Assembly (NCBI GenBank): GCA_020634035.1
Contig: JACKCM010000008.1
Coordinates: 124,001 to 188,000, forward strand
DNA from: Candidatus Obscuribacterales bacterium
GTDB lineage: Bacteria; Cyanobacteriota; Vampirovibrionia; Obscuribacterales; Obscuribacteraceae
Reading direction: 5' to 3'
Length of the DNA: 64,000 bases
Every line of letters starts with the position of its first letter. The stretch's first letter is position 1. Of the stretch, positions 1 through 8,570 are shown piece by piece. Below the pieces are notes generated by a model that did not search any database, had not been told where the DNA came from, and worked only from the letters and a program-made list of their open reading frames with translations. Position numbers and translations under genes: made by a program.

Positions 1-625
1 AAGCCTTTCCGGCTCTGCCAGCCGGCAGCACCGCACCGCGGTCTTTGCCCGAGACGCCGAATACTCTTGCCTGTTTTTCAGAGGCGATAAAGATCTCGTC
101 ACCGATGGTGGTGGATTGAAGATTTGTGGGGGCTCTGCCTTCGATGGTGGTGCTGGAGCCTGCGGTAGATTCAAGATTCTCGCCCAGCAAAGGATAGTTC
201 TCGTCTTCGACGGCATAGACTATCTTCTTCTTCTCCGGGTCCCACCATTCGCTGGATATGATGCCGTGCTGGGCAGGCGTGGCGCCAGTTACCAAAGTCG
301 CATGGCCTGGTGCGGTTTCGGTGTCGGCATGTTTATAGTGCGCGTTGGCAAAATAGGCGCCGTTATCTAATAGATAACGAAAGCCTCCTTCGCCGAAGCG
401 AGAACGAAAACGCAGAGGCAGGTCGCCGCGAAGCTGGTCGATGGTTATCTGAAGAACCAGTTTTACTTTCGAGCAGGGTATTGTTCGGGCTTGCTTCGCC
501 GTCCCCGCAATCTTTTTGTTACCGTCCCCTTCTGCAAAAACCGCCGGGGGCGCAACCAGGGCACTGACCAGGGTCGAGACCAGGGCTGCCGCTATTAAAA
601 ATCTAAATCTGTTTTGAATGTACAT
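1..625 (-). CDS. PafA-type alkaline phosphatase family protein (5' part, cut by window edge)
   Basis: The minus strand is open from an ATG at 625 to the window edge, giving about 208 residues of an incomplete protein. An N-terminal signal peptide (hydrophobic residues about 9-30, ending near Ala-Glu) points to export. The body shows the alkaline phosphatase/nucleotide pyrophosphatase fold start: a metal-binding Asp in ITIDQLRGD (D63), FGEGGFRYLL, then TETAPGHATLVTG. By family analogy Thr104 would be the nucleophile, and HGI follows. This layout is that of PafA-like phosphomonoesterases, which release phosphate in the periplasm. The C-terminal metal ligands lie outside the window, so substrate class (mono- or diester) cannot be settled. 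Homology is clear; the PafA label is by motif recall. Confidence 0.85.
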   Translation of the reverse strand, partial: MYIQNRFRFLIAAALVSTLVSALVAPPAVFAEGDGNKKIAGTAKQARTIPCSKVKLVLQITIDQLRGDLPLRFRSRFGEGGFRYLLDNGAYFANAHYKHADTETAPGHATLVTGATPAQHGIISSEWWDPEKKKIVYAVEDENYPLLGENLESTAGSSTTIEGRAPTNLQSTTIGDEIFIASEKQARVFGVSGKDRGAVLPAGRAGKA

Positions 626-927
626 AGGATACCGATTTACCGTTTACCGCTTACTGCGTGTGTGTAGATGCCTGCCAATGCCGAAACCGTAAAACATTAG
701 CATGGTTTTAAGATTCGTAAAGAGTCATCCTCTGACCCTGTCCGACATGTCGGCCTCAATAATCGCCCGACTAAGGGCTTTTCTGGGCTAGATTAAAATT
801 GAAAGCGGTTGTCAGGGTATAATGAATTGGAGTTCTCGCATCAGAAATTTAAGTCCAGATAGAAAAGCCTCCTGCTGTCCGCAGGGTTTTTCTGTTTCCA
901 CGCGGAGATGTAAGGGGGACGAAGTCC
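626..927. other. Divergent intergenic region between phosphatase and kinase genes
   Basis: This 302-base gap separates two divergently transcribed genes and holds no credible ORF. It contains a TATAAT at 820-825 on the plus strand without a convincing -35 box, a terminator-like hairpin at 862-891, and a G-rich ribosome binding site (AAGGGGG, about 912-918) before the kinase start. Nothing else was recognised in it. Confidence 0.5.
862..891 (+). terminator. Terminator-like hairpin in the kinase 5' leader (possible attenuator)
   Basis: A stem CCTGC (871-875) / GCAGG (881-885) with a five-base loop is flanked by AAAA on the left and a T run (887-891) on the right, the layout of an intrinsic terminator. 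The upstream neighbour is transcribed away from it, so it cannot end that gene. It lies between a TATAAT (820-825) and the kinase start at 928, so it may attenuate the kinase transcript. The hairpin is seen; the role is inferred. Confidence 0.45.
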
Positions 928-3249
928 ATGAAATCCGAAAACACTGAAAACGCCGGGCGACCTGAAGAAGAATACCCGTCATTCGGCGATGGGTTCGAAG
1001 TGCTGGCTCTGGTCGGCCGTGGTGGCATGGGTAGCGTCTATAAAGTCAGAGATCTGAATCTGGATAGAGTTATTTGTATCAAGGTCTTGCAGGCTGAGCT
1101 CACTTCTGACCGTGCTGCCCTGAAGCGCTTCGAGCAAGAAGCAGAAGCGGCATCCCATCTGGATCATCCCAGTCTGGTCACCACTTTCGGATTCGGCACC
1201 ACCGACGATGGCCTGCCTTATATAATGATGGATTACTTCGAAGGGGTCAGTCTGGCTGAGGTCTTGAAAGCAGAGGGTTTACTCAAGCCAGAAAGAGCCT
1301 TTTCTATTTTCAGCGAGATCTGTCACGCCCTCGACCATGCCCACAGCAAAGATGTAATTCACCGCGATATCAAGCCGAACAACATTCTGATTGGCAAAGG
1401 CGATAACGGCGAAGAGCGCGTCAAAGTAGTCGACTTCGGTATCGCAAAAGTGATGCCGCAAGCCAATCGCGAGACCCATAACTTGACCGAGACCGGCGAG
1501 GTATTTGGCAGCCCGCATTATATGAGCCCGGAGCAATGTCTTGGTTTTATGCTGGATGCAAGATCCGACATCTATTCTCTCGGCTGTCTGCTCTATGAGC
1601 TTCTAACAGGCGATCCGCCTTTTGGCGGAGCCAATCCTATACAGGTTGTCGTCAAGCATATAAACGAAGAGATAGAGCCGTTTCCCTCAGCTCTGAAAAG
1701 ACAGAAGTTGGCGGGGCGGCTGGAGAGCGTGGTGATGCGCTGTCTTGAAAAAGATCAAGTCAACCGCTATCAGAATGTCGGTGATTTGATCAAAGATCTG
1801 ATTCTTGTATCCCAGGGCAAGCAACCTTCCAAATATAAGAAGACGGTCAAACAGAAACGTGAGTTCACAAAACGTCAGATGATCGGCACCGTGGTCGGTG
1901 GCGTTGCCGTGCTGTTTTATGCGGTGGTCTCGGCTACCTATTTCAATCAGGTTGGAGTCGCCTCGATTCTTATGGTGTCGGTGCTCAATCTGCTTGTGGT
2001 CGGTGGCATCTATGTCAGTTTCTCCTCGTTTTTAGATCAGCTGCGCAATACCATCGACTGGAAGAACACCGCCAGCGGCTGGTGGCTCTCTCTAATCAGT
2101 CTCAGTTTTGGAGTGACCTGTTCGACAATTTTGCCGTTCACTGCAATCGCCGGATTTATGGCGCTCTGGGGTGTGCTCTTCAATTTTAAAGGCGCTCCCG
2201 GGGGCTCTTTTTCTGATTTCCCCGAGTGGATGAAAGTGCTGGGTGTGATTGATTTCTATGTTCACCTCGCCTCTCTACTTCTAGTGGTTATCGGTGCCTG
2301 CGGATTGTTTTTCTGGCGCGGCAAGCGCAAAATCGGCTTTGGCGATTTTTTAATGCGTTCCACCTGTATTTTTGCAGTGCTGGCCTTTCTTACCGTGGTA
2401 GTGGTTCCTAAAGAGGTCGCGAAGCTCTGTCTTGGTGTGGCTAACCTGTCTTGTGAATATCTGCCGACGGCAGGCAGAACCCTTGCAGGATTTTCTGTGG
2501 CGCTCAATGCCGATGACGAAAACGCCGTGCGAACTCTCGCCTATCTAGAGAACAAAGCCGGTAATAGAACCAGGGCTATCGATGTTTTGGAGCGTGCCAT
2601 AAAGCAGTCTCCCAAAAATTCTAACTTTCAATATGATTCTTGTGTACTTCTGATGGACGACGGCAAGGTCGACCGGGCGATGAAAAGGGCGGAGAAATAC
2701 GATAGCTTGACCAGTAAATCGGAGTCTTCAAAAGGTCAGATATTGAAAGCGCGTGTCTATGAAAGTAAGGGCGACTATAAGCGAGCCCTGGAACTTTATC
2801 GCCAGGCTCAGGACGGCAAACATAACTGGAACACTGAGACCTGTTTCGACCAAGCCAGAATGCTTTGCGCTCTCAATCGCTATGATGAAGCCAGAGAGGT
2901 CTGTCAAAATCATCTGGAAGTGGATCACAGCAATGATGGTAATGTTCGTTTTCTCAACGCTATCCTTACCGAAAAGCTGAAGGGCAAGCAAGAGGCTCTC
3001 CCTATCTATCGACAGGTAGCGGACTCTTATCGTCACAGCGGTTTTTTGGGCGCGACTTCCGAATATAGACCGATGGGATTCTACAAAGAAGAGCAGAGAG
3101 CCAGTGCTCTGGTTCAAGCTTACGCTTTGAGCAAAGTCGAGAATACCTCGTTGGAGCAGGAGCGCTTGAAGAAGGCAGAGCCACTCACCCGCGAAGACCT
3201 CCAGTCCAACCAGGCATTCGTCCATACGGGACTCAAACCAAACTGGTAG
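928..3249 (+). CDS. Transmembrane Ser/Thr protein kinase with C-terminal TPR repeats
   Basis: This 773-residue Hanks-type kinase has all the main catalytic elements: glycine loop GRGGMGSVYK (30-39), lysine in CIKVL (K52), HRDIKPNN (145-152, catalytic D147), DFG (169-171) and MSPEQ (199-203). After the kinase domain (about 22-290) come about five hydrophobic segments (near 318-338, 344-366, 386-417, 438-462, 475-494). A region of TPR-like helix pairs (about 530-690) follows, which probably binds a protein partner. It differs from PknB-type receptors, which carry a single membrane helix and PASTA repeats. A G-rich RBS sits 9 bases before the ATG. A hairpin in the leader may attenuate expression. 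The signal sensed is unknown. Confidence 0.93.
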   Translation: MKSENTENAGRPEEEYPSFGDGFEVLALVGRGGMGSVYKVRDLNLDRVICIKVLQAELTSDRAALKRFEQEAEAASHLDHPSLVTTFGFGTTDDGLPYIMMDYFEGVSLAEVLKAEGLLKPERAFSIFSEICHALDHAHSKDVIHRDIKPNNILIGKGDNGEERVKVVDFGIAKVMPQANRETHNLTETGEVFGSPHYMSPEQCLGFMLDARSDIYSLGCLLYELLTGDPPFGGANPIQVVVKHINEEIEPFPSALKRQKLAGRLESVVMRCLEKDQVNRYQNVGDLIKDLILVSQGKQPSKYKKTVKQKREFTKRQMIGTVVGGVAVLFYAVVSATYFNQVGVASILMVSVLNLLVVGGIYVSFSSFLDQLRNTIDWKNTASGWWLSLISLSFGVTCSTILPFTAIAGFMALWGVLFNFKGAPGGSFSDFPEWMKVLGVIDFYVHLASLLLVVIGACGLFFWRGKRKIGFGDFLMRSTCIFAVLAFLTVVVVPKEVAKLCLGVANLSCEYLPTAGRTLAGFSVALNADDENAVRTLAYLENKAGNRTRAIDVLERAIKQSPKNSNFQYDSCVLLMDDGKVDRAMKRAEKYDSLTSKSESSKGQILKARVYESKGDYKRALELYRQAQDGKHNWNTETCFDQARMLCALNRYDEAREVCQNHLEVDHSNDGNVRFLNAILTEKLKGKQEALPIYRQVADSYRHSGFLGATSEYRPMGFYKEEQRASALVQAYALSKVENTSLEQERLKKAEPLTREDLQSNQAFVHTGLKPNW

Positions 3250-3274
3250 TTGTAAACAAAGAAGGCAAGATAAT

Positions 3275-3293
3275 CCCCGGGAATGACCCGGGG
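3275..3293 (+). terminator. Perfect GC-rich hairpin after kinase gene
   Basis: A CCCCGGG / CCCGGGG inverted repeat (3275-3281 and 3287-3293) with a five-base loop lies 25 bases after the kinase stop and 88 bases before the next start. There is no T run, so factor-independent termination is doubtful. It could instead be a processing or mRNA-stability stem. Confidence 0.4.
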
Positions 3294-3380
3294 CGCGATT
3301 CGACCTGCTATGATCGCGGCGTTTATTGGGAGTTCTGATTGTTCATTCACGAATTCCGACGTCAAAACTGGAGAATAGCC

Positions 3381-5327
3381 ATGCTTTCGAGAACCAAGCG
3401 GATTGCCACAGGTGCCCTTGCCCTATCCCTGTCCCTTTCTATGACAACAATAGGAAGCGTTCAGGCTCAGTCGCCGCTGCCGGGTGCCGGTGAAAGTGTA
3501 GATTCTCAGTACATTCCGCCTCAAGTTTATTCTCCGCCCTCGTCATCGGCAGCCCAGGCGGGCTCCGGGGTGATGACCGGTCAGGTCTCCCACGACATAA
3601 TCCCCGCCCAGAAGCTGCTATCCGAAGGCAAATACAGCGAAGCGGAAGAGTCTTTTCGTGAGCTCTTGGTCAAAGATCCCCAGGATCTTGCCGCCACCGT
3701 CGGTCTGGGTATCTCTCTTGCCAAGCAGTTCAAGCTTGACGGCGCCGAAGAGATGTTCGATCGAGTGCTTCTGCAAAACCCGCACAACGCCCTGGCCTAT
3801 GCCGGTAAGGCAGAGGTGATTCTCAACCGTCTTCAGTCCTCTTCTATGACCATCCGCAAAAACCGCGAGTCTTATTTGAAGCAGGCAGAGATCTACGCCA
3901 AGCAAGCGGTCAGTCTTGCTCCCGCATCTGCCGAGTCGCACTTCGCCCTCGGTCGGGTCTATCAAGAACAGGCTCATCTTGATTCTGCCGCCGGTGAACT
4001 GCGCACCGCCACCCAGCTCGACCCGCATCACTCTTATGCGTATTCGGCGCTCGGCAAAATCTATCTGAGCCAGAAGGCTACTCCCCAGGCTGTCGATGCC
4101 TTCAAGCGTGCCATCGAGCTCAACTCTGGCAACTCTGGTGCTCACTATGGTCTTGGCTCCGCATATCTTGCCCAGGGCGATATCGACCAGGCCATTCAAG
4201 AGCTGAACACCTCGCTCTATCAATTCCCCAATAGCTGGCCGGTAAGGATGGAGCTGGGTCAAGCCTATCAGCAACAGGGCAATACCGTTGCTGCTCTCAA
4301 AGAATACCGTCAATCTATAATGATCAAACCGGAGAACGCCACTCCTTATCTCAAGATTGCCGAGATAAGAGAGAGCAAAGGCGACCTCGAACTGGCTCTG
4401 GCTGAGCTGCATTCCGGTCTCACCCAGATGCCTTATAACCTCGACCTGCGTCAGCATATCGCCGAAATTTGCTTGAAGCTCGAGAAAGCCGATCAGGCTA
4501 TCACCGAGTATCAGACCATATTGAAGATGGGTCCCAATGACACCACCGCCATCAAGGGTCTCTCCAAGGCGCTCTGTTTGAAAGCCCAGAAGCAGACCGC
4601 CAGTGCGCTGCTTGCCTCTAACGACTATGAACAGGCGATGAAGTCTATCGACGAAGCGGTTAAACTGACCCCCAACGATATGGAGTTGAGACTGGCCAAA
4701 GCTAAATTGATGGCTCTTGCCGGCACCAAACCCGATATCAACGAGATTGGTGAGCCCCAGAACGACGGAGAGCGTCTTGCCCAGGCCGAAGCGCTGATGG
4801 CCCAGGGAGACTTTCAGAAAGCCTCTGCCGATCTGACCCAGGTGATAGGTAACCTGCAAGATGCTCGTCAGGCATTTGCGGTCGGCGATGTCGCCATCCT
4901 CATCAAAGATCTGGACAATGCTGAAGCCGCTTACAAGAAAGCCCAGGCTTTCAGTGGTTCTCCCAAGCGGGTCGAACGTGGTCTGACTCAAATAGCCAAG
5001 CTGCGCACCGATGCCCAGGAAAATGTCAAAGTCGGCGATGAGCTCAATAAGAAAAAGCAATTCGACGGTGCAGTAGACCGCTTCAGAAAAGCGCTTTCTC
5101 AAAATCCCAAACTAGCCGAAGCTCGTTACGGACTGGCGCTGGCTCTGGAAAAATCGAAGAAGCCCACCTCTGCCGAGCTCGCTGAAGCTGCCGCCCAGTA
5201 CAAGAACTATCTGGTGCTGGATGCTGCTCTTCCCCAGAAGGATAAAGAGAAGTTCGAGAAGCTGATTGAAAAGCTGACGGACAAAGCCGCCAAAGAAGCG
5301 CAAAAAGAATCTAAGCGCAAAGGCTAG
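3381..5327 (+). CDS. Secreted multi-TPR protein
   Basis: The frame opens at a TTG (3339), but the ATG at 3381 has a GGAG seven bases upstream and begins a clear signal peptide (MLSRTKR, hydrophobic core, Ala-Gln-Ala-type end near residue 30). I therefore use 3381 (648 residues). Beyond a Pro/Ser/Gly-rich linker the protein is made of about a dozen 34-residue TPR units, recognisable by alternating A-x-x-x-A-x-G-x-A/Y spacing (for example AYSALGKIYLSQ and HYGLGSAYLAQGD). The C-terminus is Lys-rich. TPR arrays scaffold protein complexes; a periplasmic partner is likely but not identifiable. It follows the TPR kinase on the same strand, so a shared complex is possible. Confidence 0.85.
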   Translation: MLSRTKRIATGALALSLSLSMTTIGSVQAQSPLPGAGESVDSQYIPPQVYSPPSSSAAQAGSGVMTGQVSHDIIPAQKLLSEGKYSEAEESFRELLVKDPQDLAATVGLGISLAKQFKLDGAEEMFDRVLLQNPHNALAYAGKAEVILNRLQSSSMTIRKNRESYLKQAEIYAKQAVSLAPASAESHFALGRVYQEQAHLDSAAGELRTATQLDPHHSYAYSALGKIYLSQKATPQAVDAFKRAIELNSGNSGAHYGLGSAYLAQGDIDQAIQELNTSLYQFPNSWPVRMELGQAYQQQGNTVAALKEYRQSIMIKPENATPYLKIAEIRESKGDLELALAELHSGLTQMPYNLDLRQHIAEICLKLEKADQAITEYQTILKMGPNDTTAIKGLSKALCLKAQKQTASALLASNDYEQAMKSIDEAVKLTPNDMELRLAKAKLMALAGTKPDINEIGEPQNDGERLAQAEALMAQGDFQKASADLTQVIGNLQDARQAFAVGDVAILIKDLDNAEAAYKKAQAFSGSPKRVERGLTQIAKLRTDAQENVKVGDELNKKKQFDGAVDRFRKALSQNPKLAEARYGLALALEKSKKPTSAELAEAAAQYKNYLVLDAALPQKDKEKFEKLIEKLTDKAAKEAQKESKRKG

Positions 5328-5340
5328 AGCTTAGAGAGAA

Positions 5341-5724
5341 CTAGAGAACACAATCTGCTTCTATCTCTACCAGCCATTCTGATTTGACCAGATGGCTCAC
5401 CTCGACGACGGTAGAAGCAGGTTTTATCTCGCTGAAGTACTCGGAGTGGGCTTTCGAACATTCTTTCCAGCGGTTTATATCGGTCAGATAGACCCGGGTG
5501 CGGATGATGTTCTCGCGCTTGCCGCCGGCTTCTTCTATGGCTTTTTCTATTATCTCGAGACAGCGCAGGGTCTGACCGTAAGCGTCGCCGGGACAGCTTG
5601 TCTTGCCGTCATCGGTGATGGGGGCGGTGCCCGATACTGCGATGATATTGCCGATGCGAACCGCCCGGGAGAAGCCTATCTGTGCTTCATACGGAGATCC
5701 CGATGTCACAAGTTTCCTGTCCAT
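5341..5724 (-). CDS. RidA family (YjgF/YER057c/UK114) protein
   Basis: This 127-residue protein has the normal RidA length and fold pattern: FSRAVRIGNIIAVSGTAP near the N-terminus, YGQTLRCLEIIEKAIEEAGG in the middle helix, and IIRTRVYLTDI, whose second Arg matches the residue that binds the imine substrate carboxylate in RidA. The C-terminal VEIEADCVL keeps the conserved Glu. RidA proteins hydrolyse reactive enamine/imine intermediates released by PLP enzymes in the cytosol. Relatives of the wider YjgF family have other roles, so the deaminase function is inferred. It converges with the TPR gene, leaving only 13 bases between the stops. Confidence 0.9.
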   Translation of the reverse strand: MDRKLVTSGSPYEAQIGFSRAVRIGNIIAVSGTAPITDDGKTSCPGDAYGQTLRCLEIIEKAIEEAGGKRENIIRTRVYLTDINRWKECSKAHSEYFSEIKPASTVVEVSHLVKSEWLVEIEADCVL

Positions 5725-5807
5725 GATATTAGCCTCTCGCCTTTCGCTTTTGAATCTGTGCTAATTGTAGTGCATAGCCTGCGAAGAGGATGTCGTTATC
5801 AAGCGGC

Positions 5808-5834
5808 TTGTCAAGCTCCGGGGCTCTGTATAAT
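5808..5834 (+). promoter_or_regulatory. Sigma-70-like promoter for the CsgG/LpoB-like gene
   Basis: TTGTCA (5808-5813) is followed after a 15-base spacer by a perfect TATAAT (5829-5834), ahead of an AAGGAGG ribosome binding site (5852-5858) and an ATG at 5869. The spacer is two bases shorter than the ideal, so strength may be moderate. Confidence 0.55.
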
Positions 5835-5868
5835 TGAGAAACCGATCTCGTAAGGAGGATACTATTCC

Positions 5869-6477
5869 ATGAGATTCAGCTCTTTATTTATGGCATTGAT
5901 GACATGCTTTGTGTGGGGAGCGTCGACTGCCGCTCTGGCTGCCGACGGCGACAATATCGCCGTGATGCGCTTTGCCGGACCCCAGATTGTCGATGTCGAT
6001 GCCGATGAGATCTGGAAAATGAAGAATAAGGTCGATCCTCCCACCAAAGGTGAACTTTCGAAGCTCAATGTCGATTTGCAAAAGCATTTGATTCAACAGT
6101 TAAGAGAGTTGATCGGAAAAAAAGTCCTGGCCAAAGCTGATATGGATAAGGTTCTGGGAGAGGCCGCTCCGGAAGCCGGTGATACTGACAAGCTTGCCAA
6201 AGAGCTTGGTGCCAAGTATCTTGTCACCGGCACCATAGAGCGGGTCGAGTTCGATGGAAACACCGTTCTCAAAGATGTATACGAGATGGTGATCACCACC
6301 AAACTGGTCGATGCAAAGTCTGGAAAACGGGTCTGGCAAGAAGCGAGCAAAAAATACAGAATCAAAGCTTTTACTCGCAAGTCCGGTGATACCGTCTATG
6401 AAGTCTTCGCCAAGAAGCATGTGCCTGATGTGGCTTCTGCTCTGGCCAGCAACATAGCCTCAGCCGTCGGCAGATAA
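5869..6477 (+). CDS. Secreted CsgG/LpoB-like protein (TolB N-terminal-like fold)
   Basis: This 202-residue protein starts with a signal peptide (residues 1-24, ending AALAADG) without a lipobox cysteine. The mature part opens with NIAVMRF, has a long helix (LQKHLIQQLRELIGKKVL), then LAKELGAKYLVTGTIERVE and TTKLVDAKSGKRVWQE. This is the order seen in CsgG, LpoB and related proteins that share an anticodon-binding-like alpha/beta fold. Those families act in outer-membrane secretion or activate penicillin-binding proteins. Without the lipid anchor this is a soluble periplasmic member of unknown role. A good promoter and AAGGAGG RBS precede it, and a membrane protein gene starts five bases after its stop. 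Confidence 0.65.
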   Translation: MRFSSLFMALMTCFVWGASTAALAADGDNIAVMRFAGPQIVDVDADEIWKMKNKVDPPTKGELSKLNVDLQKHLIQQLRELIGKKVLAKADMDKVLGEAAPEAGDTDKLAKELGAKYLVTGTIERVEFDGNTVLKDVYEMVITTKLVDAKSGKRVWQEASKKYRIKAFTRKSGDTVYEVFAKKHVPDVASALASNIASAVGR

Positions 6478-6482
6478 GGCGG

Positions 6483-7346
6483 ATGCCGTCTCCGGCACTG
6501 CCTCTATCAATTCTGTCCGGCTTAATCTGTGCGACCGGCGGCAGTTTCATCTTCGCCGGTCTTTATTTATATCTGACATCGGTGCTCAGTCTCACCGAAG
6601 ACTCGTCGGTTTTTATCGTCCGCAACTATACATTCTTGTTTGTATTCACCTCGGTATTTACGGCGGTGCATAGCACCAACCGGGTACGCCGGGCTGGGGG
6701 ACGAAGCTGGCCGATAGCGGAAGGCCTCGTATTATTGATATTCTTTGCCGGATATATGACTGGTTTGTGGCCTCAAAGACCTGTGATGCTGCCGCATTTC
6801 ACCGTTAGGGCATTTTTGTGGTTCGGTGGAGCGGCCGCACTGGATGTGGTGGTAGATGGATACTCTTCTGTTTTTCATAGAGTTTCAGGAGATGATCAAA
6901 GAAGAGAATATCTTTATCGCCACAGGCTTGTCCTTCTCTGGGTGGCGATGCTGGTGGTGGCGGCACCACTGGTGCATGCTGTGTTTTCCAAAGGAGTTAT
7001 CGAGCTCAACACCCGCTATTTGTTGACACCGCTTGCTCTGATAGCTGTCAGCGGTATCGTGGTCGGAGCCCGTTTCGCTGCATCTTCTTTGCGTTCTTGT
7101 CTCGAGAATCTGATCGTGATCTGGTATCCGGTAGGCTGGAGCTTTCTAGTTATGCCGGTGGTGCTCTTCATAGAATTTGTGATGAGCGATTATCTGGATT
7201 ATGGCCGGGTCTTCTGTTTGGAAGGCGGGCACTTAATCTCGGCATTTTTAGGATTTGCCGCACTCAATCTGATTCTCTTATCCGGCTGTCTTTTAGGCCG
7301 CCTCGGGGGCGGTATCATAACAAAGGTAAAGGCTAGACGTGATTGA
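6483..7346 (+). CDS. Polytopic membrane protein of unknown function
   Basis: This 287-residue, strongly hydrophobic protein has about seven or eight membrane helices (for example around residues 5-30, 40-58, 75-93, 102-122, 150-170, 180-200, 215-235 and 255-280). Charged loops such as VSGDDQRREYLYRHR lie between them. I recognise no family motif. Its ATG lies five bases after the previous stop and the AAGGCGG that could serve as RBS overlaps that stop, so translation is probably coupled to the CsgG/LpoB-like gene. Its 3' end overlaps the convergent HAD gene by 14 bases. Confidence 0.7.
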   Translation: MPSPALPLSILSGLICATGGSFIFAGLYLYLTSVLSLTEDSSVFIVRNYTFLFVFTSVFTAVHSTNRVRRAGGRSWPIAEGLVLLIFFAGYMTGLWPQRPVMLPHFTVRAFLWFGGAAALDVVVDGYSSVFHRVSGDDQRREYLYRHRLVLLWVAMLVVAAPLVHAVFSKGVIELNTRYLLTPLALIAVSGIVVGARFAASSLRSCLENLIVIWYPVGWSFLVMPVVLFIEFVMSDYLDYGRVFCLEGGHLISAFLGFAALNLILLSGCLLGRLGGGIITKVKARRD

Positions 7347-8283
7347 GTAGCTCGTCATAGCGAGCCGCTATCGCTTCTACAATAGGAGGGCGACAGTCGA
7401 TGTTCTCTTCTTCTTCTTTCTGATCCAGCACATCTTCTTGATCCGCCGGTTTTAGATCTTTCAGCACCAGCTCTTCGTACTCAGCCGGCAGATGGCTGCC
7501 GTAATGAGCCCAGATAAAGCGTATGCCCCGAGAGGCGGCTACAAGACCGTCTTTTTTGAGACTGTCTCCGATAAAGATCGCTTCGTAGGGAAAAACCTCA
7601 AAATCTTCGAGCACCATATCCAGACCTGAAGGACAGGGCTTTTCATAGCTCTTGGGTAGAGTCACCAGGCGGGTCTTTAGATTGTCTGTGGCGTCTTTTA
7701 GATCTTTCAAGCGTTGTCTACCGTGCTCCAGACTTATCGGCTTGAAGATAGAGTCTTTCGGAGGCTCCACTGTTTCCAGGGCATAGACCGCGTCTAATAA
7801 GCCGTCAAAAACCTGTTTGTTTCTGATGCGAGCCATATAGTCCGGGGCGTCGCTCAGTGCCACCACTTTGATACCCATTCGTTTCAGCTCTGCAAGGGTG
7901 CTGAGAGTTTCAGGAAAAGGGCGCAGATATTTCTGGCGATTCTCATCGAGGGTTTTCCAGAAGGGTTTTACATAGCGCTCGACGAAAAGTTCTGGGTCTT
8001 TCTCATAGTGCCGCCAGGCGAAGCCTGTCTCTTCGAGGAGCCAGGGATACTCGTGGGTGCCGTGTCTTTCTACTACCCGTCCGATGTCTTCGGCGAGTTC
8101 TGAAATCGGAGTTTTGACTTCCTGGCTCATCTGGCGGAGAAAGTCTCTTAGAGCAGGTACGAAATAGTCCCAGAATGAAGCCAGGGTGCCGTCTACATCG
8201 GTTATAACCAGCTTGGTTCGCTGGTTTATACGGCTGGCCAGTCGGTATTCTACTTTACTAATATCAGTTCTCACTTCCATCAT
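7333..8283 (-). CDS. HAD superfamily hydrolase
   Basis: The frame can be read from a TTG at 8484, but the start at 8283 (double ATG) has a perfect GGAGG eight bases upstream (8292-8296), so I use it (316 residues). HAD motif I is ITDVDGTLASF near residue 27, with two Asp for nucleophile and acid/base. A long helical cap follows, then motif II VVALSDAPD, a Lys in the KPCPSGLDMVL region as candidate motif III, and motif IV FIGDSLKKDGLVAA. The C-terminal tail is acidic. HAD enzymes of this type are usually phosphatases acting on small phosphorylated metabolites; the substrate is not evident. The residues upstream of 8283 look like untranslated leader. Confidence 0.85.
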   Translation of the reverse strand: MMEVRTDISKVEYRLASRINQRTKLVITDVDGTLASFWDYFVPALRDFLRQMSQEVKTPISELAEDIGRVVERHGTHEYPWLLEETGFAWRHYEKDPELFVERYVKPFWKTLDENRQKYLRPFPETLSTLAELKRMGIKVVALSDAPDYMARIRNKQVFDGLLDAVYALETVEPPKDSIFKPISLEHGRQRLKDLKDATDNLKTRLVTLPKSYEKPCPSGLDMVLEDFEVFPYEAIFIGDSLKKDGLVAASRGIRFIWAHYGSHLPAEYEELVLKDLKPADQEDVLDQKEEEENIDCRPPIVEAIAARYDELLNHV

Positions 8284-8570
8284 ATGCGGTGCCTCCGTAA
8301 AAGAATCACAGCCGGCATCAGGCATCATTTCTAAAGATATAAAGGTCTTGTCTTTATTCTTTTGTATTTGCGGGGATTCGTTGAATTCGCCTGTGGGGCT
8401 GTATATGGCGACAGAGCGCAATTCCGTCGCTTCTCGCTTTAGGGTAAGGCCGGGATCGAGGCATGGCAATAGTTTATTAAGCAAACGGATACAAAGGTGC
8501 TTAACAAAGGTAATATTTGCGTGGTGGCGTATATAGTGGCGTGGAGTCTAGGGCTCTTTGATTCGATGTA

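Noticed and set aside
3618..5102. 494-codon minus-strand ORF
   Set aside because: It lies wholly opposite the TPR gene, whose composition (few stops antisense) explains it. No family motif in the antisense product.
5392..5853. 153-codon plus-strand ORF opposite the RidA gene
   Set aside because: Shadow of the RidA gene, which has clear family motifs.
8284..8484. TTG-started N-terminal extension of the HAD gene
   Set aside because: The ATG at 8283 has a perfect GGAGG at eight bases; the extension has no family similarity.
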